Assembly (NCBI RefSeq): GCF_020911725.1
Contig: NZ_CP076620.1
Coordinates: forward strand, 1,430,501-1,494,500
DNA from: Clostridium cadaveris
GTDB taxonomy: Bacteria > Bacillota > Clostridia > Clostridiales > Clostridiaceae
DNA: 64,000 nt
Reading direction: 5' to 3'
Both the position numbers and the translations under genes were made by a program. The notes below the pieces were generated by a model. The model had not been told where the DNA came from. It ran no database searches and saw only the letters and a list, made by a program, of their open reading frames with translations. This document shows, piece by piece, positions 53,612 to 62,317 of the stretch; position 1 is the first letter of the stretch, and every line of letters begins with the position of its first letter.

Positions 53612-54742
53612 TTATAAATTAAAAACAGAAATAGTTTCTTCTAAAGATTTTCTTATTTCTATGTGTTGAGGACAAATAGTTTCACACTTTCCACATTTAA
53701 TACAATTTACAGGGCTTTCTTTATCTTTAAGGGATTTTATATAGTTTTCTTTAAATGTTGATAAATCATCAAACAAAGAGGCATTATTTAGATAGTCGAA
53801 AGCTTTAGGAATGTTTACTCCCATTGGACATGGCATACAGTACCTGCATGCGGTGCAGTTTACCTTTATTTTTGAAATGTATTTTTCTTTAACTTTTTCA
53901 ATAAGTTCTGTTTCAGAATGAGATAAGGAATTTGCATCTGTAGTTTCGGCAGTATCTATATTATCCTTTATTTGATCAAAATCATTCATACCACTTAAAA
54001 CCACATCTACATTTTCATTGTTCCAAAGATATTTAAAGGCCCATTGAGCTGGAGTTCGTTTAACTTCGGCACTATCCCAAAGCTCTTTAATGTCCTTAGG
54101 AACATTTGAAGCAAGCCTTCCACCTCTTAAAGGTTCCATTACAGCAAGTCCAAGACCTCTATCAGTAGCATATTTTAAGCCTTCTTCGCCTGCCTGATAG
54201 TTTGCATCTAAGATATTATATTGTATTTGGCAGAATTCCCAAGGGTAAGAATCAACAATTTCTTTAAAAACTTCTAATTTGTCGTGGAAAGAAAAACCTA
54301 CATGTTTGATTTTACCTTGAGCTTTTAAGGAATCAAGAAACTCAAAAACTCCAAGAGATTTCACATTTTCAAAATACTCTTTGTTCAAAGCATGGACTAG
54401 ATAAAAATCAACATAATCCAATTGAAGTTTTTTCATCTGCTCATTAAAATATTTTTCAAAATCATCTCTAGTTTTTATAAGAAAACTTGGAAGTTTAGTT
54501 GCAATAAATACTTTTTCACGAATATTACGTGACTTTAGATATTCACCTAAAAATTCCTCTGACTCTCCATTGTGGTATGGATAAGCGGTATCTAAATAAT
54601 TTAGCCCTCTTGATATAGCGTAGTCTAAAAGTTCACTAGATTTTGACCTGTCTATTTTGCCATCTGATAAAGGAAGTCTCATAAGACCAAAACCTAATGT
54701 GGATACTTTTTCGTTAGTTTTACCATAATTTCTATATAGCAT
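53612..54742 (-). CDS. Aldo/keto reductase with C-terminal 4Fe-4S domain
   Basis: This 376-residue protein has an AKR TIM-barrel domain (residues about 1-265). YLDTAYPYHNGESEEFLG holds the catalytic Asp and Tyr, KVFIATKLP the Lys, and YLVHAL the His. A ferredoxin-like tail has CTACRYCMPCPMGVNIP and CIKCGKCETICPQHIEI, enough for two [4Fe-4S] clusters. This class is common in anaerobes; the substrate is unknown. GGGGGAG precedes the ATG. It is monocistronic. Confidence 0.92.
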   Translation of the reverse strand: MLYRNYGKTNEKVSTLGFGLMRLPLSDGKIDRSKSSELLDYAISRGLNYLDTAYPYHNGESEEFLGEYLKSRNIREKVFIATKLPSFLIKTRDDFEKYFNEQMKKLQLDYVDFYLVHALNKEYFENVKSLGVFEFLDSLKAQGKIKHVGFSFHDKLEVFKEIVDSYPWEFCQIQYNILDANYQAGEEGLKYATDRGLGLAVMEPLRGGRLASNVPKDIKELWDSAEVKRTPAQWAFKYLWNNENVDVVLSGMNDFDQIKDNIDTAETTDANSLSHSETELIEKVKEKYISKIKVNCTACRYCMPCPMGVNIPKAFDYLNNASLFDDLSTFKENYIKSLKDKESPVNCIKCGKCETICPQHIEIRKSLEETISVFNL

Positions 54743-54809
54743 AAAATCTCCCCCAAATTAAATTGTCATATGACCAATAATATTATAGCATATAAATGGA
54801 AATAAAAGA

Positions 54810-54838
54810 AAATACAGCAAGGAAAACTTGCTGTATTT
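54810..54838 (-). terminator. Terminator after the HAD hydrolase gene
   Basis: AAATACAGCAAG (54810-54821) pairs perfectly with CTTGCTGTATTT (54827-54838). On the minus strand the stem is followed by TTCTTTT. It ends the minus-strand HAD gene at 54844. Confidence 0.8.
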
Positions 54839-54843
54839 AATCA

Positions 54844-55629
54844 TTAAAGAATTCTATTTTTTATCTCTTCTAAAACGCCATTATTTATATTACTTTTAGC
54901 TACAAAGTTAGATGATTCCTTAACTTCTTCAGGAGCATTTTCCATAGCAAAACTATAATGAGCTTTTTTTAGCATTTCTAAGTCATTATAATAATCTCCA
55001 AATACCATGGTTTCGTCATAAGACACATTAAGTTTCTCTTGGACATGTTCTAAGGCAACACCTTTATTAGCACCTTTATTAGTTATATCAAGCCATATTT
55101 GACCAGATACCGCAACATGAAGTTTAGACCCCCACGTTGGAGAAATTATATTATTACTATTTTCTTTAGCACCTAGAAAATCACATAGAGTAACCTTTAA
55201 AATATCATCATCAACAGTTGTAAGGTCATCTACAATAGTATATTTAAAGTAATACTTTTCCACTTCTGTTATAAATTTTTCATAACTCTTTTCAATGTAT
55301 GCAGATTTTTTGCCACAAAGTACAAGTTCGCAACCCTCAATAGTTCGTCCATGTTCTATAAGAGCATCAACATAACTTTTATCTAAAACGTTAGAGTAAA
55401 GTTCTTTATCTTTATGAAGTACATAGGTACCATTTTCACAGATGAATAGCATATCATCTTTTACTGGTTTAAAATTCTCAGCAAGATTAAAATATTGTCT
55501 TCCGCTGGCAGCTGCAAAAATTATATTATTTTTTTTAAGCTTTTTAAATACATGGAAAAATTCTTCATTTAGTTTTCCATTTCCATCAAGAAGAGTACCA
55601 TCCATATCACTAGCTATTAATTTTATCAT
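54844..55629 (-). CDS. Cof-type HAD-superfamily hydrolase
   Basis: This 261-residue phosphatase of the HAD IIB (Cof) type has motif I ASDMDGTLL with the nucleophilic Asp, motif II AASGR, the motif III Lys in NKG, and motif IV FGDYYNDLEML. Members usually dephosphorylate sugar phosphates or nucleotides; the substrate is unknown. I chose ATG 55629, preceded by AAGAGGAC. A longer frame starting at 55671 would run through a palindrome (GTACCA/TGGTAC). Confidence 0.92.
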   Translation of the reverse strand: MIKLIASDMDGTLLDGNGKLNEEFFHVFKKLKKNNIIFAAASGRQYFNLAENFKPVKDDMLFICENGTYVLHKDKELYSNVLDKSYVDALIEHGRTIEGCELVLCGKKSAYIEKSYEKFITEVEKYYFKYTIVDDLTTVDDDILKVTLCDFLGAKENSNNIISPTWGSKLHVAVSGQIWLDITNKGANKGVALEHVQEKLNVSYDETMVFGDYYNDLEMLKKAHYSFAMENAPEEVKESSNFVAKSNINNGVLEEIKNRIL

Positions 55630-55664
55630 AGAATTGTCCTCTTTTCTTTCATTTGTATTTATAA

Positions 55665-55709
55665 GTACCATTATTGGTACAACTCTATTATATATTAAAA
55701 AATAGAGTT
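55665..55709 (-). promoter_or_regulatory. Two inverted repeats in the HAD gene leader
   Basis: GTACCA-TTAT-TGGTAC (55665-55680) and AACTCTATT...AATAGAGTT (55681-55689 with 55701-55709) are perfect inverted repeats side by side, 36 bases upstream of the HAD start. On the minus strand TTGAAT-N17-TATAAA lies just before them. One may be an operator and the other a leader hairpin. Confidence 0.45.
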
Positions 55710-55793
55710 TTTTTATATTTTAAATTTTAAAAAGATTCAAAAATAGAGATCTGAATAGTCTCTATAGAAAGAAAGAGATATTTGTGATTAGAA

Positions 55794-56495
55794 TTATTTG
55801 GAAAATTTAGAGGTAATATTATGAGAAGTGGTCCAAGAACCATCCTTCATATATAGAGTTTTATCACAAAAACTTGCAACTACATTATCATGAGTTACTA
55901 TTATAATGGTTTTATTATATTTTCTGTTTAGAGATACTAATAAGTTCATTATTTTAATGCTATTTTCTTCATCAAGAGCACCAGTTGGTTCATCAGCTAA
56001 AATAATATCAGTTTCTTGAGCAAGTGCTCTTGCAATAGCAACTCTTTGCTGTTGACCTCCAGAAAGCTCTCTTATAGAGGCTTTAGCTAAGCTTTCAATA
56101 CCAAGCTCTTTTAGATATTTTTCACCAACTATTCTTCTTGATTTAAGGGGAATACGTCTAAATTTCAAAGGTAATATAACATTTTCTATAACAGTTAAAT
56201 CTTTAATAAGTGCAAAGTTTTGAAATATAAACGAAATTTTTTCGTTACGAATGTCTGATAGAGTGTTTAATTTTTTAAAGTCTATAGGAGTATCGAAGAG
56301 AAAATACTGTCCGCTAGAGGGGTAATCAATACAACCTAGTATATTTAAAAGAGTGCTTTTTCCACATCCTGAAGGGCCCATAATTGCAATGAGTTCTCCT
56401 TGTGATATCTCTAAACTTAAATTATTAAGTGCATTTACAGCATTGTTTCCCTTACCATATATTTTTGAGATGTTATTTAATTTTAAAATACTCAT
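55794..56495 (-). CDS. MacB/LolD-type ABC transporter ATPase
   Basis: This 233-residue ATPase has Walker A GPSGCGKST, the Q loop FQNFAL, the signature LSGGQQQRVAIARAL, Walker B IILADEPTGALD and the switch His in VTHD. It belongs to the group pairing with FtsX-type permeases in lipoprotein, peptide or bacteriocin handling. Its start overlaps the stop of the upstream permease gene by 4 bases (ATGA). It is the last gene of a three-gene minus-strand operon. Confidence 0.93.
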   Translation of the reverse strand: MSILKLNNISKIYGKGNNAVNALNNLSLEISQGELIAIMGPSGCGKSTLLNILGCIDYPSSGQYFLFDTPIDFKKLNTLSDIRNEKISFIFQNFALIKDLTVIENVILPLKFRRIPLKSRRIVGEKYLKELGIESLAKASIRELSGGQQQRVAIARALAQETDIILADEPTGALDEENSIKIMNLLVSLNRKYNKTIIIVTHDNVVASFCDKTLYMKDGSWTTSHNITSKFSK

Positions 56496-57715
56496 TCTAC
56501 AAATCCACCTACCATTTCTTTAGGACTTAATTTATTGACCTCACTAAATTGTAATATAATAATAGCTAATACAATTATTAATAAGATACCTATAGACATA
56601 TATAAATTTGAAAGCAAGTTTTCGTTTATAAAAAATGAATATACTTTTTTACAATTTTTTATATAAAACATGCTTCCTAATAATATACCTATTAAGATAT
56701 TAATCATAAATTCTGTTGAAAATATGGTGAATATTTCTATTTTTTTTATACCTAAACAGAAAAGCAAACCTATCCTATCTTTATCACTGGTAATTTTATA
56801 AGAAATTGTTGCAACAATAGAAGCAGTAGCTATTAAAGTAATAATTAAAATTCTGATGGTTTCAAAAAGTTTCCTAGATTTTATTTCAGTTAGAAAAATA
56901 TTTAAATCCTCATTCAAATCTTTTACAACTATATCAGAAGAAATTGAAGAAGAAATTTTTTCTATGTCCTTCAGATTTAAAGTATTATTTGCTGAAGGAT
57001 AGATGACTATAGGCTCATAGCTAAAATTTTCAAAAAAATCTTTATCTTCACCAGGAATGACAATAGATGAATTTAATAGAAATGAACTATTTACGGCATC
57101 GCTATAATCAAAGGTAAGAGAATCTTTTTTAAAGAATCCCTTAATTAAGTAAGTTTTGTTATCATAACTAAATGATTCTCCAATATTGAATTTTTTAGAA
57201 TAATTAAATCCAAGAACAGTAGGGATATAATCATTCTTTGTAATCCAGTCTTTTGTTGAAATTTCACCTATTATATTATTATTGTAGTGACTTATAGCAG
57301 AAGGATTAAATTTTATAACCATATTATCGCTGGATTGACCTAAAGAAAAGTTATTCTTTACATCTTTATTCGTTGATTTTAATACATCTAAAGGTATTTC
57401 AGTATATGGATCTCGCTTAACAGTACCATGCTCATATCCATTGTTATGTAATAAGGTTAAAGTTTTTTGTATTTTATCTATATAATCAGTTTTTATTTCC
57501 TCAGTGGTAGCTTTAGGAATCATCTTATAAAACACCATCATTGCTGAATTAGAAGTGTCAATAGAGCGTTCAAATCTAGAGTGATAGGAACTATCAAATC
57601 TAAATAGTGATATCAAGGATGCTATATAAAATAGCCAAAGACATACTTGCATGATTATTAATAAATTTAAAAATTTACTTCTTTTAAAATCAAAAAATAA
57701 AAATTTATCTCTCAT
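56492..57715 (-). CDS. FtsX-type ABC transporter permease
   Basis: This 407-residue protein has one N-terminal membrane helix (about residues 14-36), a large external domain of about 230 residues, and three C-terminal membrane helices (about 290-395). KITSDKDRIGLLFCLGIKKIEIF is the FtsX-type coupling segment. This fits a MacB-like mechanotransmission permease. AAGGTGATG precedes the ATG. The gap after the first permease gene is 4 bases. Transported or sensed molecule unknown. Confidence 0.82.
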   Translation of the reverse strand: MRDKFLFFDFKRSKFLNLLIIMQVCLWLFYIASLISLFRFDSSYHSRFERSIDTSNSAMMVFYKMIPKATTEEIKTDYIDKIQKTLTLLHNNGYEHGTVKRDPYTEIPLDVLKSTNKDVKNNFSLGQSSDNMVIKFNPSAISHYNNNIIGEISTKDWITKNDYIPTVLGFNYSKKFNIGESFSYDNKTYLIKGFFKKDSLTFDYSDAVNSSFLLNSSIVIPGEDKDFFENFSYEPIVIYPSANNTLNLKDIEKISSSISSDIVVKDLNEDLNIFLTEIKSRKLFETIRILIITLIATASIVATISYKITSDKDRIGLLFCLGIKKIEIFTIFSTEFMINILIGILLGSMFYIKNCKKVYSFFINENLLSNLYMSIGILLIIVLAIIILQFSEVNKLSPKEMVGGFVE

Positions 57716-57719
57716 ATCA

Positions 57720-58787
57720 TCACCTTATATCTTTCATCAATTTAAATTTCATAACATTAAATAAAATACCAATAGACACTAGTATGGATATAAGATATAC
57801 AATTAAAAATGTTATAGAAATGTTAGTTATGCCTAATGGGGAGTAGGTTCTAGGGAATGCTGTACTCATAAAATGAATAGTTATATATGAAGATAAGAGC
57901 CCCAAAACTATTCCTGTAGTAGACAGCTTTAAGATACTACTTAAAAGTTCTTTAAATATATCTGTATTCTTTGCCCCTAAGACTTTCATAATAGCAATTT
58001 TTGATTTTATACTATTGGCAAAGAAAAATGAAAATAAGACTAAATTAATAAGACCAAGATAGATTTCATAACTAATTTCTTTAAAATTAGGCACATTATC
58101 TACTATATATTTTACAATTGATTTTTGAGGTATTTCCTTGAAAGATATATGTAAAGAGGAGTTTTCTAAGTTTTTTAAAGAATTAAAGTGAGTTTTATTT
58201 ACTAGAAAACTCAAAGATTCATAAGTAGAAGCTTCAAAGCCTAATGACATTATAGGGATTATGGAGGTATCTATAAAGAAATTAGAATTTCTAATGACAC
58301 CAGTTATTTCATACAAATCATTAAACAATTGGACATAGGATTTATCATCATGCCTAATTGAATATTGATTTGAAGCTTCTCCTATAACTGCAAGTTTTTT
58401 ATTGCTTTTTAATTCGTCTTTATTTAGATAGCGACCTGATATATCTGCATATTTTGTGATATCGAATCCATCACCAGCTAAAAAAACTTTATTAAAAGTC
58501 ATTACATTCTTTTGCTCTCCATGGGAAGCTATAGGATTTAGAGAAAAGTCATTTATATCATTATCCGTGAAAGATTTGATATAATCTGATAGGTTTAAAG
58601 CTGAGTCTTTAGATATTAGAGTTGTCAATAAATAATCATCATAAAATTTATTGCTTTCTACGGCTATTCTATAATATCTGTAACAAGAGCTTATAGTTAT
58701 ACTGAAAGAATAGGCTGATATGAAGAAACCTAAGATAAGAAAAAACTCTATTTTTGAAATTTTTAATTTTTGGAGTAAACCTTTCAT
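57720..58787 (-). CDS. FtsX-type ABC transporter permease
   Basis: This 355-residue permease has a first membrane helix at about residues 14-36, an external domain (about 37-230) and three C-terminal helices. Its coupling segment is KSKIAIMKVLGAKNTDIFKELL, the usual FtsX-family motif. With the neighbouring permease it probably forms a heterodimer served by the single ATPase. I place the start at ATG 58787, eight bases after AGGAG; an overlapping GTG nine bases earlier abuts that site. Confidence 0.82.
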   Translation of the reverse strand: MKGLLQKLKISKIEFFLILGFFISAYSFSITISSCYRYYRIAVESNKFYDDYLLTTLISKDSALNLSDYIKSFTDNDINDFSLNPIASHGEQKNVMTFNKVFLAGDGFDITKYADISGRYLNKDELKSNKKLAVIGEASNQYSIRHDDKSYVQLFNDLYEITGVIRNSNFFIDTSIIPIMSLGFEASTYESLSFLVNKTHFNSLKNLENSSLHISFKEIPQKSIVKYIVDNVPNFKEISYEIYLGLINLVLFSFFFANSIKSKIAIMKVLGAKNTDIFKELLSSILKLSTTGIVLGLLSSYITIHFMSTAFPRTYSPLGITNISITFLIVYLISILVSIGILFNVMKFKLMKDIR

Positions 58788-58831
58788 ATAATACACTCCT
58801 TAAATATTGATTATTAGAAATCTCTACAAAG

Positions 58832-58852
58832 ATAGAATATCATATATTCTAT
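58832..58852 (-). promoter_or_regulatory. Palindromic candidate operator of the FtsX-type exporter
   Basis: ATAGAATAT-CAT-ATATTCTAT is a perfect 9-base inverted repeat with a 3-base spacer, 45 bases upstream of the first permease gene. Its form suits a dimeric repressor site overlapping the promoter. No regulator gene is adjacent. Confidence 0.5.
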
Positions 58853-58921
58853 AATAAAAATGTAGAAATATAATATATGTTAAGAAAAAGAAGCGACAAG
58901 TTTTTAGGTAAAATTATATAA

Positions 58922-58965
58922 AAAAATAAGAGCTATAACTTTCTTTATTATAAGCTCTTATTTTT
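58922..58965 (-). terminator. Terminator after the TrhA/hemolysin III gene
   Basis: AAAAATAAGAGCT (58922-58934) pairs with AGCTCTTATTTTT (58953-58965), extended inward by TA with TA. It lies between the minus-strand gene at 58974 and the exporter operon. Confidence 0.8.
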
Positions 58966-58973
58966 GTATTATT

Positions 58974-59618
58974 TTACAATATATAATTAAAGATCAATAT
59001 AAAATGGCTTAAACTACCTAAAAGTATGAAGACATGAAATAGTTCGTGAAAGCCAAATTTATCGGATATATTAGGTCTTTTTAATCCATACATAATGCCA
59101 CCAACAGTATACATAACACCACCAAGAATAAGCCAAAAGAATCCCATGAAAGGTAAAGCTTTTGAGAGTGGAGAGAATATAAATAGTGCAATCCATCCCA
59201 TTCCAATATAAGCAATTGTGGATATCCACCTTGGAGCATTAAACCAAAACATTTTGAATACCACTCCTGCTAAAGCGAGACTCCATATTACTGAAAGAAG
59301 TACTATACGTAGAGTGCCATCAAGACAAAGAAGACATATAGGAGTATAAGTACCTGCTATTAAAACAAAAATCATGGAGTGATCAAGTTTTCTTAAAAAT
59401 GCTAAAACCTTATCTGTACCATTTACTAAATGATAAATAGAAGAGGCGGTGTAAAGACATATAAGGCTAATACCAAAGATTAATGCACCGCTTAAAGCAG
59501 CATAATTTCCTCCTTGAGATAATACCTTTACCAGCATAAATACAAGACCTACACAAGAAATTAATGCACCAAATAAATGAGTAAAACCATTTATAGGCTC
59601 TCTGTATGTGTTTTTCAT
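58974..59618 (-). CDS. trhA: TrhA / hemolysin III family membrane protein
   Basis: This 214-residue PAQR-family membrane protein has seven membrane segments. EPINGFTHLFGALIS, ASSIYHLVNGTD, RKLDHSMIFVLIAGTYTP and GFHELFHVFILLGSLSHF carry the conserved His, Ser and Asp residues of this metal-dependent fold. Bacterial members affect membrane fluidity and energy metabolism; the hemolysin name is historical. AAGGAG precedes the ATG. It is monocistronic. Confidence 0.92.
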   Translation of the reverse strand: MKNTYREPINGFTHLFGALISCVGLVFMLVKVLSQGGNYAALSGALIFGISLICLYTASSIYHLVNGTDKVLAFLRKLDHSMIFVLIAGTYTPICLLCLDGTLRIVLLSVIWSLALAGVVFKMFWFNAPRWISTIAYIGMGWIALFIFSPLSKALPFMGFFWLILGGVMYTVGGIMYGLKRPNISDKFGFHELFHVFILLGSLSHFILIFNYIL

Positions 59619-59772
59619 TAAATCAACTCCTTAGTCACAACATATGGTTTTGAAAACTATATGAGGTTATATTAATATGATACAACATAAGTTGGAAATA
59701 AACAAGAGATATAGGTGAAAAATTTTGACTTTTTTTATAATCTTTATTACTATAATATATAGAGGCAATTAT

Positions 59773-59793
59773 ACATAGTTATAGAAACTATGT
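59773..59793 (+). promoter_or_regulatory. Inverted repeat just before the DUF1836 ribosome site
   Basis: ACATAGTT (59773-59780) and AACTATGT (59786-59793) form a perfect inverted repeat with a 5-base spacer, ending five bases before AAGGAGGAG. It could be an autoregulatory operator or a leader hairpin. TATAAT at 59751-59756 is a likely -10. Confidence 0.4.
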
Positions 59794-59810
59794 TACAAGG
59801 AGGAGATAAT

Positions 59811-60344
59811 ATGAATAAGGAATTATTAAGTATATTAGATGAAATAAAGAATAATAAAACAATAGAAATTCAAGATATTCCCAAATTGGATTTGTATATG
59901 GATCAAGTTATAACTCTATTTGACAACATTTTAGACCAAGGAGAAAAATCGGATAAAAATAAACATCTGACAAAGACTATGATAAATAATTATGCTAAAG
60001 ATAAACTACTGCCTCCAATCCATAATAAGAAGTATTCCATGAATCATATAATATTATTAATACTTATATATAATCTAAAACAAGGTATACCTATAAATTC
60101 TATAAAAAATGTTTTAAGTACACTTATAGAAAATAATGATGAAAAAGAGCTTACAGACCTGTATTCAAAATACTTAGAAAAATCCAAAGGAAATCTAGAA
60201 AAGTTTTTAGAAAATGAAAAATCTCAAATTGAAAATTTGAAAGATGAGAATGAAGAATTAATATTACATATTTTATCTCTTATAAACTTATCAAATTTAT
60301 ATAGAAACTTAGCAGAGGAAATAGTAGAAAAATATTTTGAGTAA
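59811..60344 (+). CDS. DUF1836 protein, MerR-like DNA-binding fold
   Basis: This 177-residue protein has a DUF1836 domain. An acidic start leads to LTKTMINNYAKDKLLPPIHNKKYSMNHIILLILIYNLKQGIPI, the winged-helix part resembling MerR regulators. A helical coiled segment follows (residues about 125-175, KFLENEKSQIENLKDENEEL). It is probably a transcription factor with no known target. ATG 59811 follows AAGGAGGAG; ATG 59790 precedes it. Confidence 0.82.
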   Translation: MNKELLSILDEIKNNKTIEIQDIPKLDLYMDQVITLFDNILDQGEKSDKNKHLTKTMINNYAKDKLLPPIHNKKYSMNHIILLILIYNLKQGIPINSIKNVLSTLIENNDEKELTDLYSKYLEKSKGNLEKFLENEKSQIENLKDENEELILHILSLINLSNLYRNLAEEIVEKYFE

Positions 60345-60350
60345 TACAAT

Positions 60351-60401
60351 AAAAGCATTGAAACAAAAGATATAACCTTTATCTTTTATTTCAATGCTTT
60401 T
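60351..60401. terminator. Bidirectional terminator
   Basis: AAAAGCATTGAAA (60351-60363) pairs perfectly with TTTCAATGCTTTT (60389-60401), with an inner AAAAGATA/TATCTTTT helix. The DUF1836 and lrgB genes converge on it. Confidence 0.88.
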
Positions 60402-60404
60402 AAA

Positions 60405-61091
60405 TTATAAAAATAAGGAAATTATAACTGTCATTATTCCAGCTATACATATGGCAACGCCGCTCATAGAGCCTTCAACTTCGCCTAATTCTATAGCTTT
60501 TGAAGTTCCTACAGCATGGCTGCAGGTTCCTATTGCAATACCAGCTGCCATTGGATCTTTCACCCTAAATATTTTTATTAATACAGGAGAAAGTATTGAA
60601 CCTAATATACCTGTTATTATAACAGCTGCTACAGTTACTGGAACGATACCACTTAATTGTGAAGATATCTCTATAGCTATAGGAGTAGTAACTGATTTAG
60701 GTATCAATGAAGCAGTTAAAGCCTTATCTAGCCCAAATGCTTTAGAAAGTAAAAATACACTACCCATAGATACTAAAGATCCCACAAATGCTCCAGATAT
60801 TACAGGAAGAAAGTTTTTCTTAAGCATATCTATTTGATTATATATTGAGATAGCTAATACTGATGTAGCAGGTGCAAGGAATAATGAAATCATATTTCCA
60901 CCTACATTAAAGTTTTCTAATGGAATATTAAAAATACACAAAAACAATATTATAAGTGCTATAGAAATTAGTAGTGGGTTAAAAATAGGGGATTTTAATT
61001 TTTTATTTATATAAAGACCTATTTCAAAAGCAAGTATTGAAAGTACTATTCCAAACAATGGAGATTTACAAATAAAGTCCATGTTATGCAT
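60405..61091 (-). CDS. lrgB: LrgB/CidB-family membrane protein
   Basis: This 228-residue polytopic membrane protein of the LrgB family has typical segments FLAPATSVLAISIYNQ, SLIPKSVTTPIAIEIS and GTCSHAVGTSKAIELGEVEG. LrgAB/CidAB pairs are linked to holin-like control of autolysis, and in some bacteria to pyruvate transport. It overlaps the lrgA gene by 8 bases, so the two are translated together. Confidence 0.95.
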   Translation of the reverse strand: MHNMDFICKSPLFGIVLSILAFEIGLYINKKLKSPIFNPLLISIALIILFLCIFNIPLENFNVGGNMISLFLAPATSVLAISIYNQIDMLKKNFLPVISGAFVGSLVSMGSVFLLSKAFGLDKALTASLIPKSVTTPIAIEISSQLSGIVPVTVAAVIITGILGSILSPVLIKIFRVKDPMAAGIAIGTCSHAVGTSKAIELGEVEGSMSGVAICIAGIMTVIISLFL

Positions 61092-61449
61092 TCCCCCTTA
61101 TTTTTCTTTGAAGCTTTAAGACTGCTTGTACAGTAAATGATGTAGCTACAAAGGTAAGTATAGTAGTTATAAGACATATTATAAGTATCTGAATTATACT
61201 GCTTTTTATAAATTCGAAATTAGACATTATGCCCACTCCAGCAGGGATAAAGAAAAAAGCCATGTTTTTTAAAAGAAAGTCTGATTTTTCCTTTATATGT
61301 TCGGTTTTAATAACTTTAGTTATAAGAAGAATAAATAGAATTATCATACTTATAACACTTGAAGGAAAAGAAAAAGGTAATGCTGATGCAATCATTTCAC
61401 CTAGAAAGCATATACCAAGTACAATTCCTATTTGTGTAAGAATTTTCAT
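61084..61449 (-). CDS. lrgA: LrgA/CidA-family holin-like protein
   Basis: This is a 121-residue protein with four membrane helices of the CidA/LrgA family. IGIVLGICFLGEMIASAL, FSFPSSVISMIILFILL and LKNMAFFFIPAGVGIMSN match family segments. It is the partner of the downstream LrgB. AAGGAG lies about ten bases before the ATG. No LytR/LytS-type regulator is adjacent, so its control is not visible here. Confidence 0.93.
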   Translation of the reverse strand: MKILTQIGIVLGICFLGEMIASALPFSFPSSVISMIILFILLITKVIKTEHIKEKSDFLLKNMAFFFIPAGVGIMSNFEFIKSSIIQILIICLITTILTFVATSFTVQAVLKLQRKIRGNA

Positions 61450-61552
61450 AAATTAAGGACTCCTTTTCGTATAAAATGTCGTTTGCAGATATATTTTATC
61501 ACAAAATAGTAATGGATTTTATAAAACAAATGTTTATAAAAGCATATTACGC

Positions 61553-61604
61553 AAAAAAAAAACATAAGAAATCAGCGAATTGCTCCTTTCTTATGGTTTT
61601 TTTT
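61553..61604 (-). terminator. Terminator after the TudS-like gene
   Basis: CATAAGAAA (61563-61571) pairs with TTTCTTATG (61587-61595). An A10 run before it gives a strong U-tract on the minus strand, and T8 follows on the plus strand. Confidence 0.82.
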
Positions 61605-61630
61605 ATACAAATTAAAATTTTACACATTAT

Positions 61631-62116
61631 TTAAAGGTTAAAAGCGGACTTTATCTCATGATATAGTTCTAATGATTCACTATCTTCATTATAAGATTCA
61701 GGTATATCATAAGATTTTAGGGTTATATCATTGCTTTTTAATAAAGAATTTATTTCTTCAATAAATATTCCTTGACGTCCTCGCACACTACAGGTAGGAC
61801 TATGTTTAATTCCCAAAATTCCAACTATTTCGTAACCATTACTAATATATGCTTTTATATCATCAACAAATGGAAGGAAGAGATTTCTACATAAGGTTCT
61901 GTATTCAGGACAATCATAATCAGATTTTGTCATAGAAGGCCTGTCTATACCTAAAAATTTAAATTCTGGACATGGAAGTTGGATAAAACCTATACCGTCT
62001 TTTAAAAGCATGGATGCAATAGGGAAAGCTCCCTTAGCTCTAGCTAGAGGTTTAACAACTGAATTTTGATTCAATATGCAGTGACATACAATAATAAGCT
62101 TTTTATTTCTATGCAT
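61631..62116 (-). CDS. TudS-related (DUF523-like) putative desulfidase
   Basis: This 161-residue protein has Cys residues in VCHCILNQNSVVKPLAR, QLPCPEF and SPTCS, placed as in the TudS/DUF523 family. Those members use a [4Fe-4S] cluster to desulfurise thiouracil-type substrates. The substrate of this subgroup is not established. ATG 62116 follows GAGGGGGAAA; TTG 62134 overlaps that site. It is monocistronic. Confidence 0.8.
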   Translation of the reverse strand: MHRNKKLIIVCHCILNQNSVVKPLARAKGAFPIASMLLKDGIGFIQLPCPEFKFLGIDRPSMTKSDYDCPEYRTLCRNLFLPFVDDIKAYISNGYEIVGILGIKHSPTCSVRGRQGIFIEEINSLLKSNDITLKSYDIPESYNEDSESLELYHEIKSAFNL

Positions 62117-62317
62117 AATGATTTTCCCCCTCAAACTTTTAAGTAAAGATAATACTTTAAAAATTATAACATTAAAATAAAGAAAATTATAATTTATTTA
62201 ATATTTCTATAGATGGTAAAGCATCTATTATAAAGGGCTATTTGATAAAAAAAGAATAAGATGATAAGTTATAGATTGGTGAATGTAAAATTTATATTAA
62301 TAAAAGTGGTGAATTAA

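Noticed and set aside
60394-60837. 147-codon plus-strand open frame over lrgB
   Set aside because: It is the antisense shadow of lrgB, starts inside the bidirectional terminator, and has no ribosome site; the lrgB protein on the other strand is clearly recognisable.
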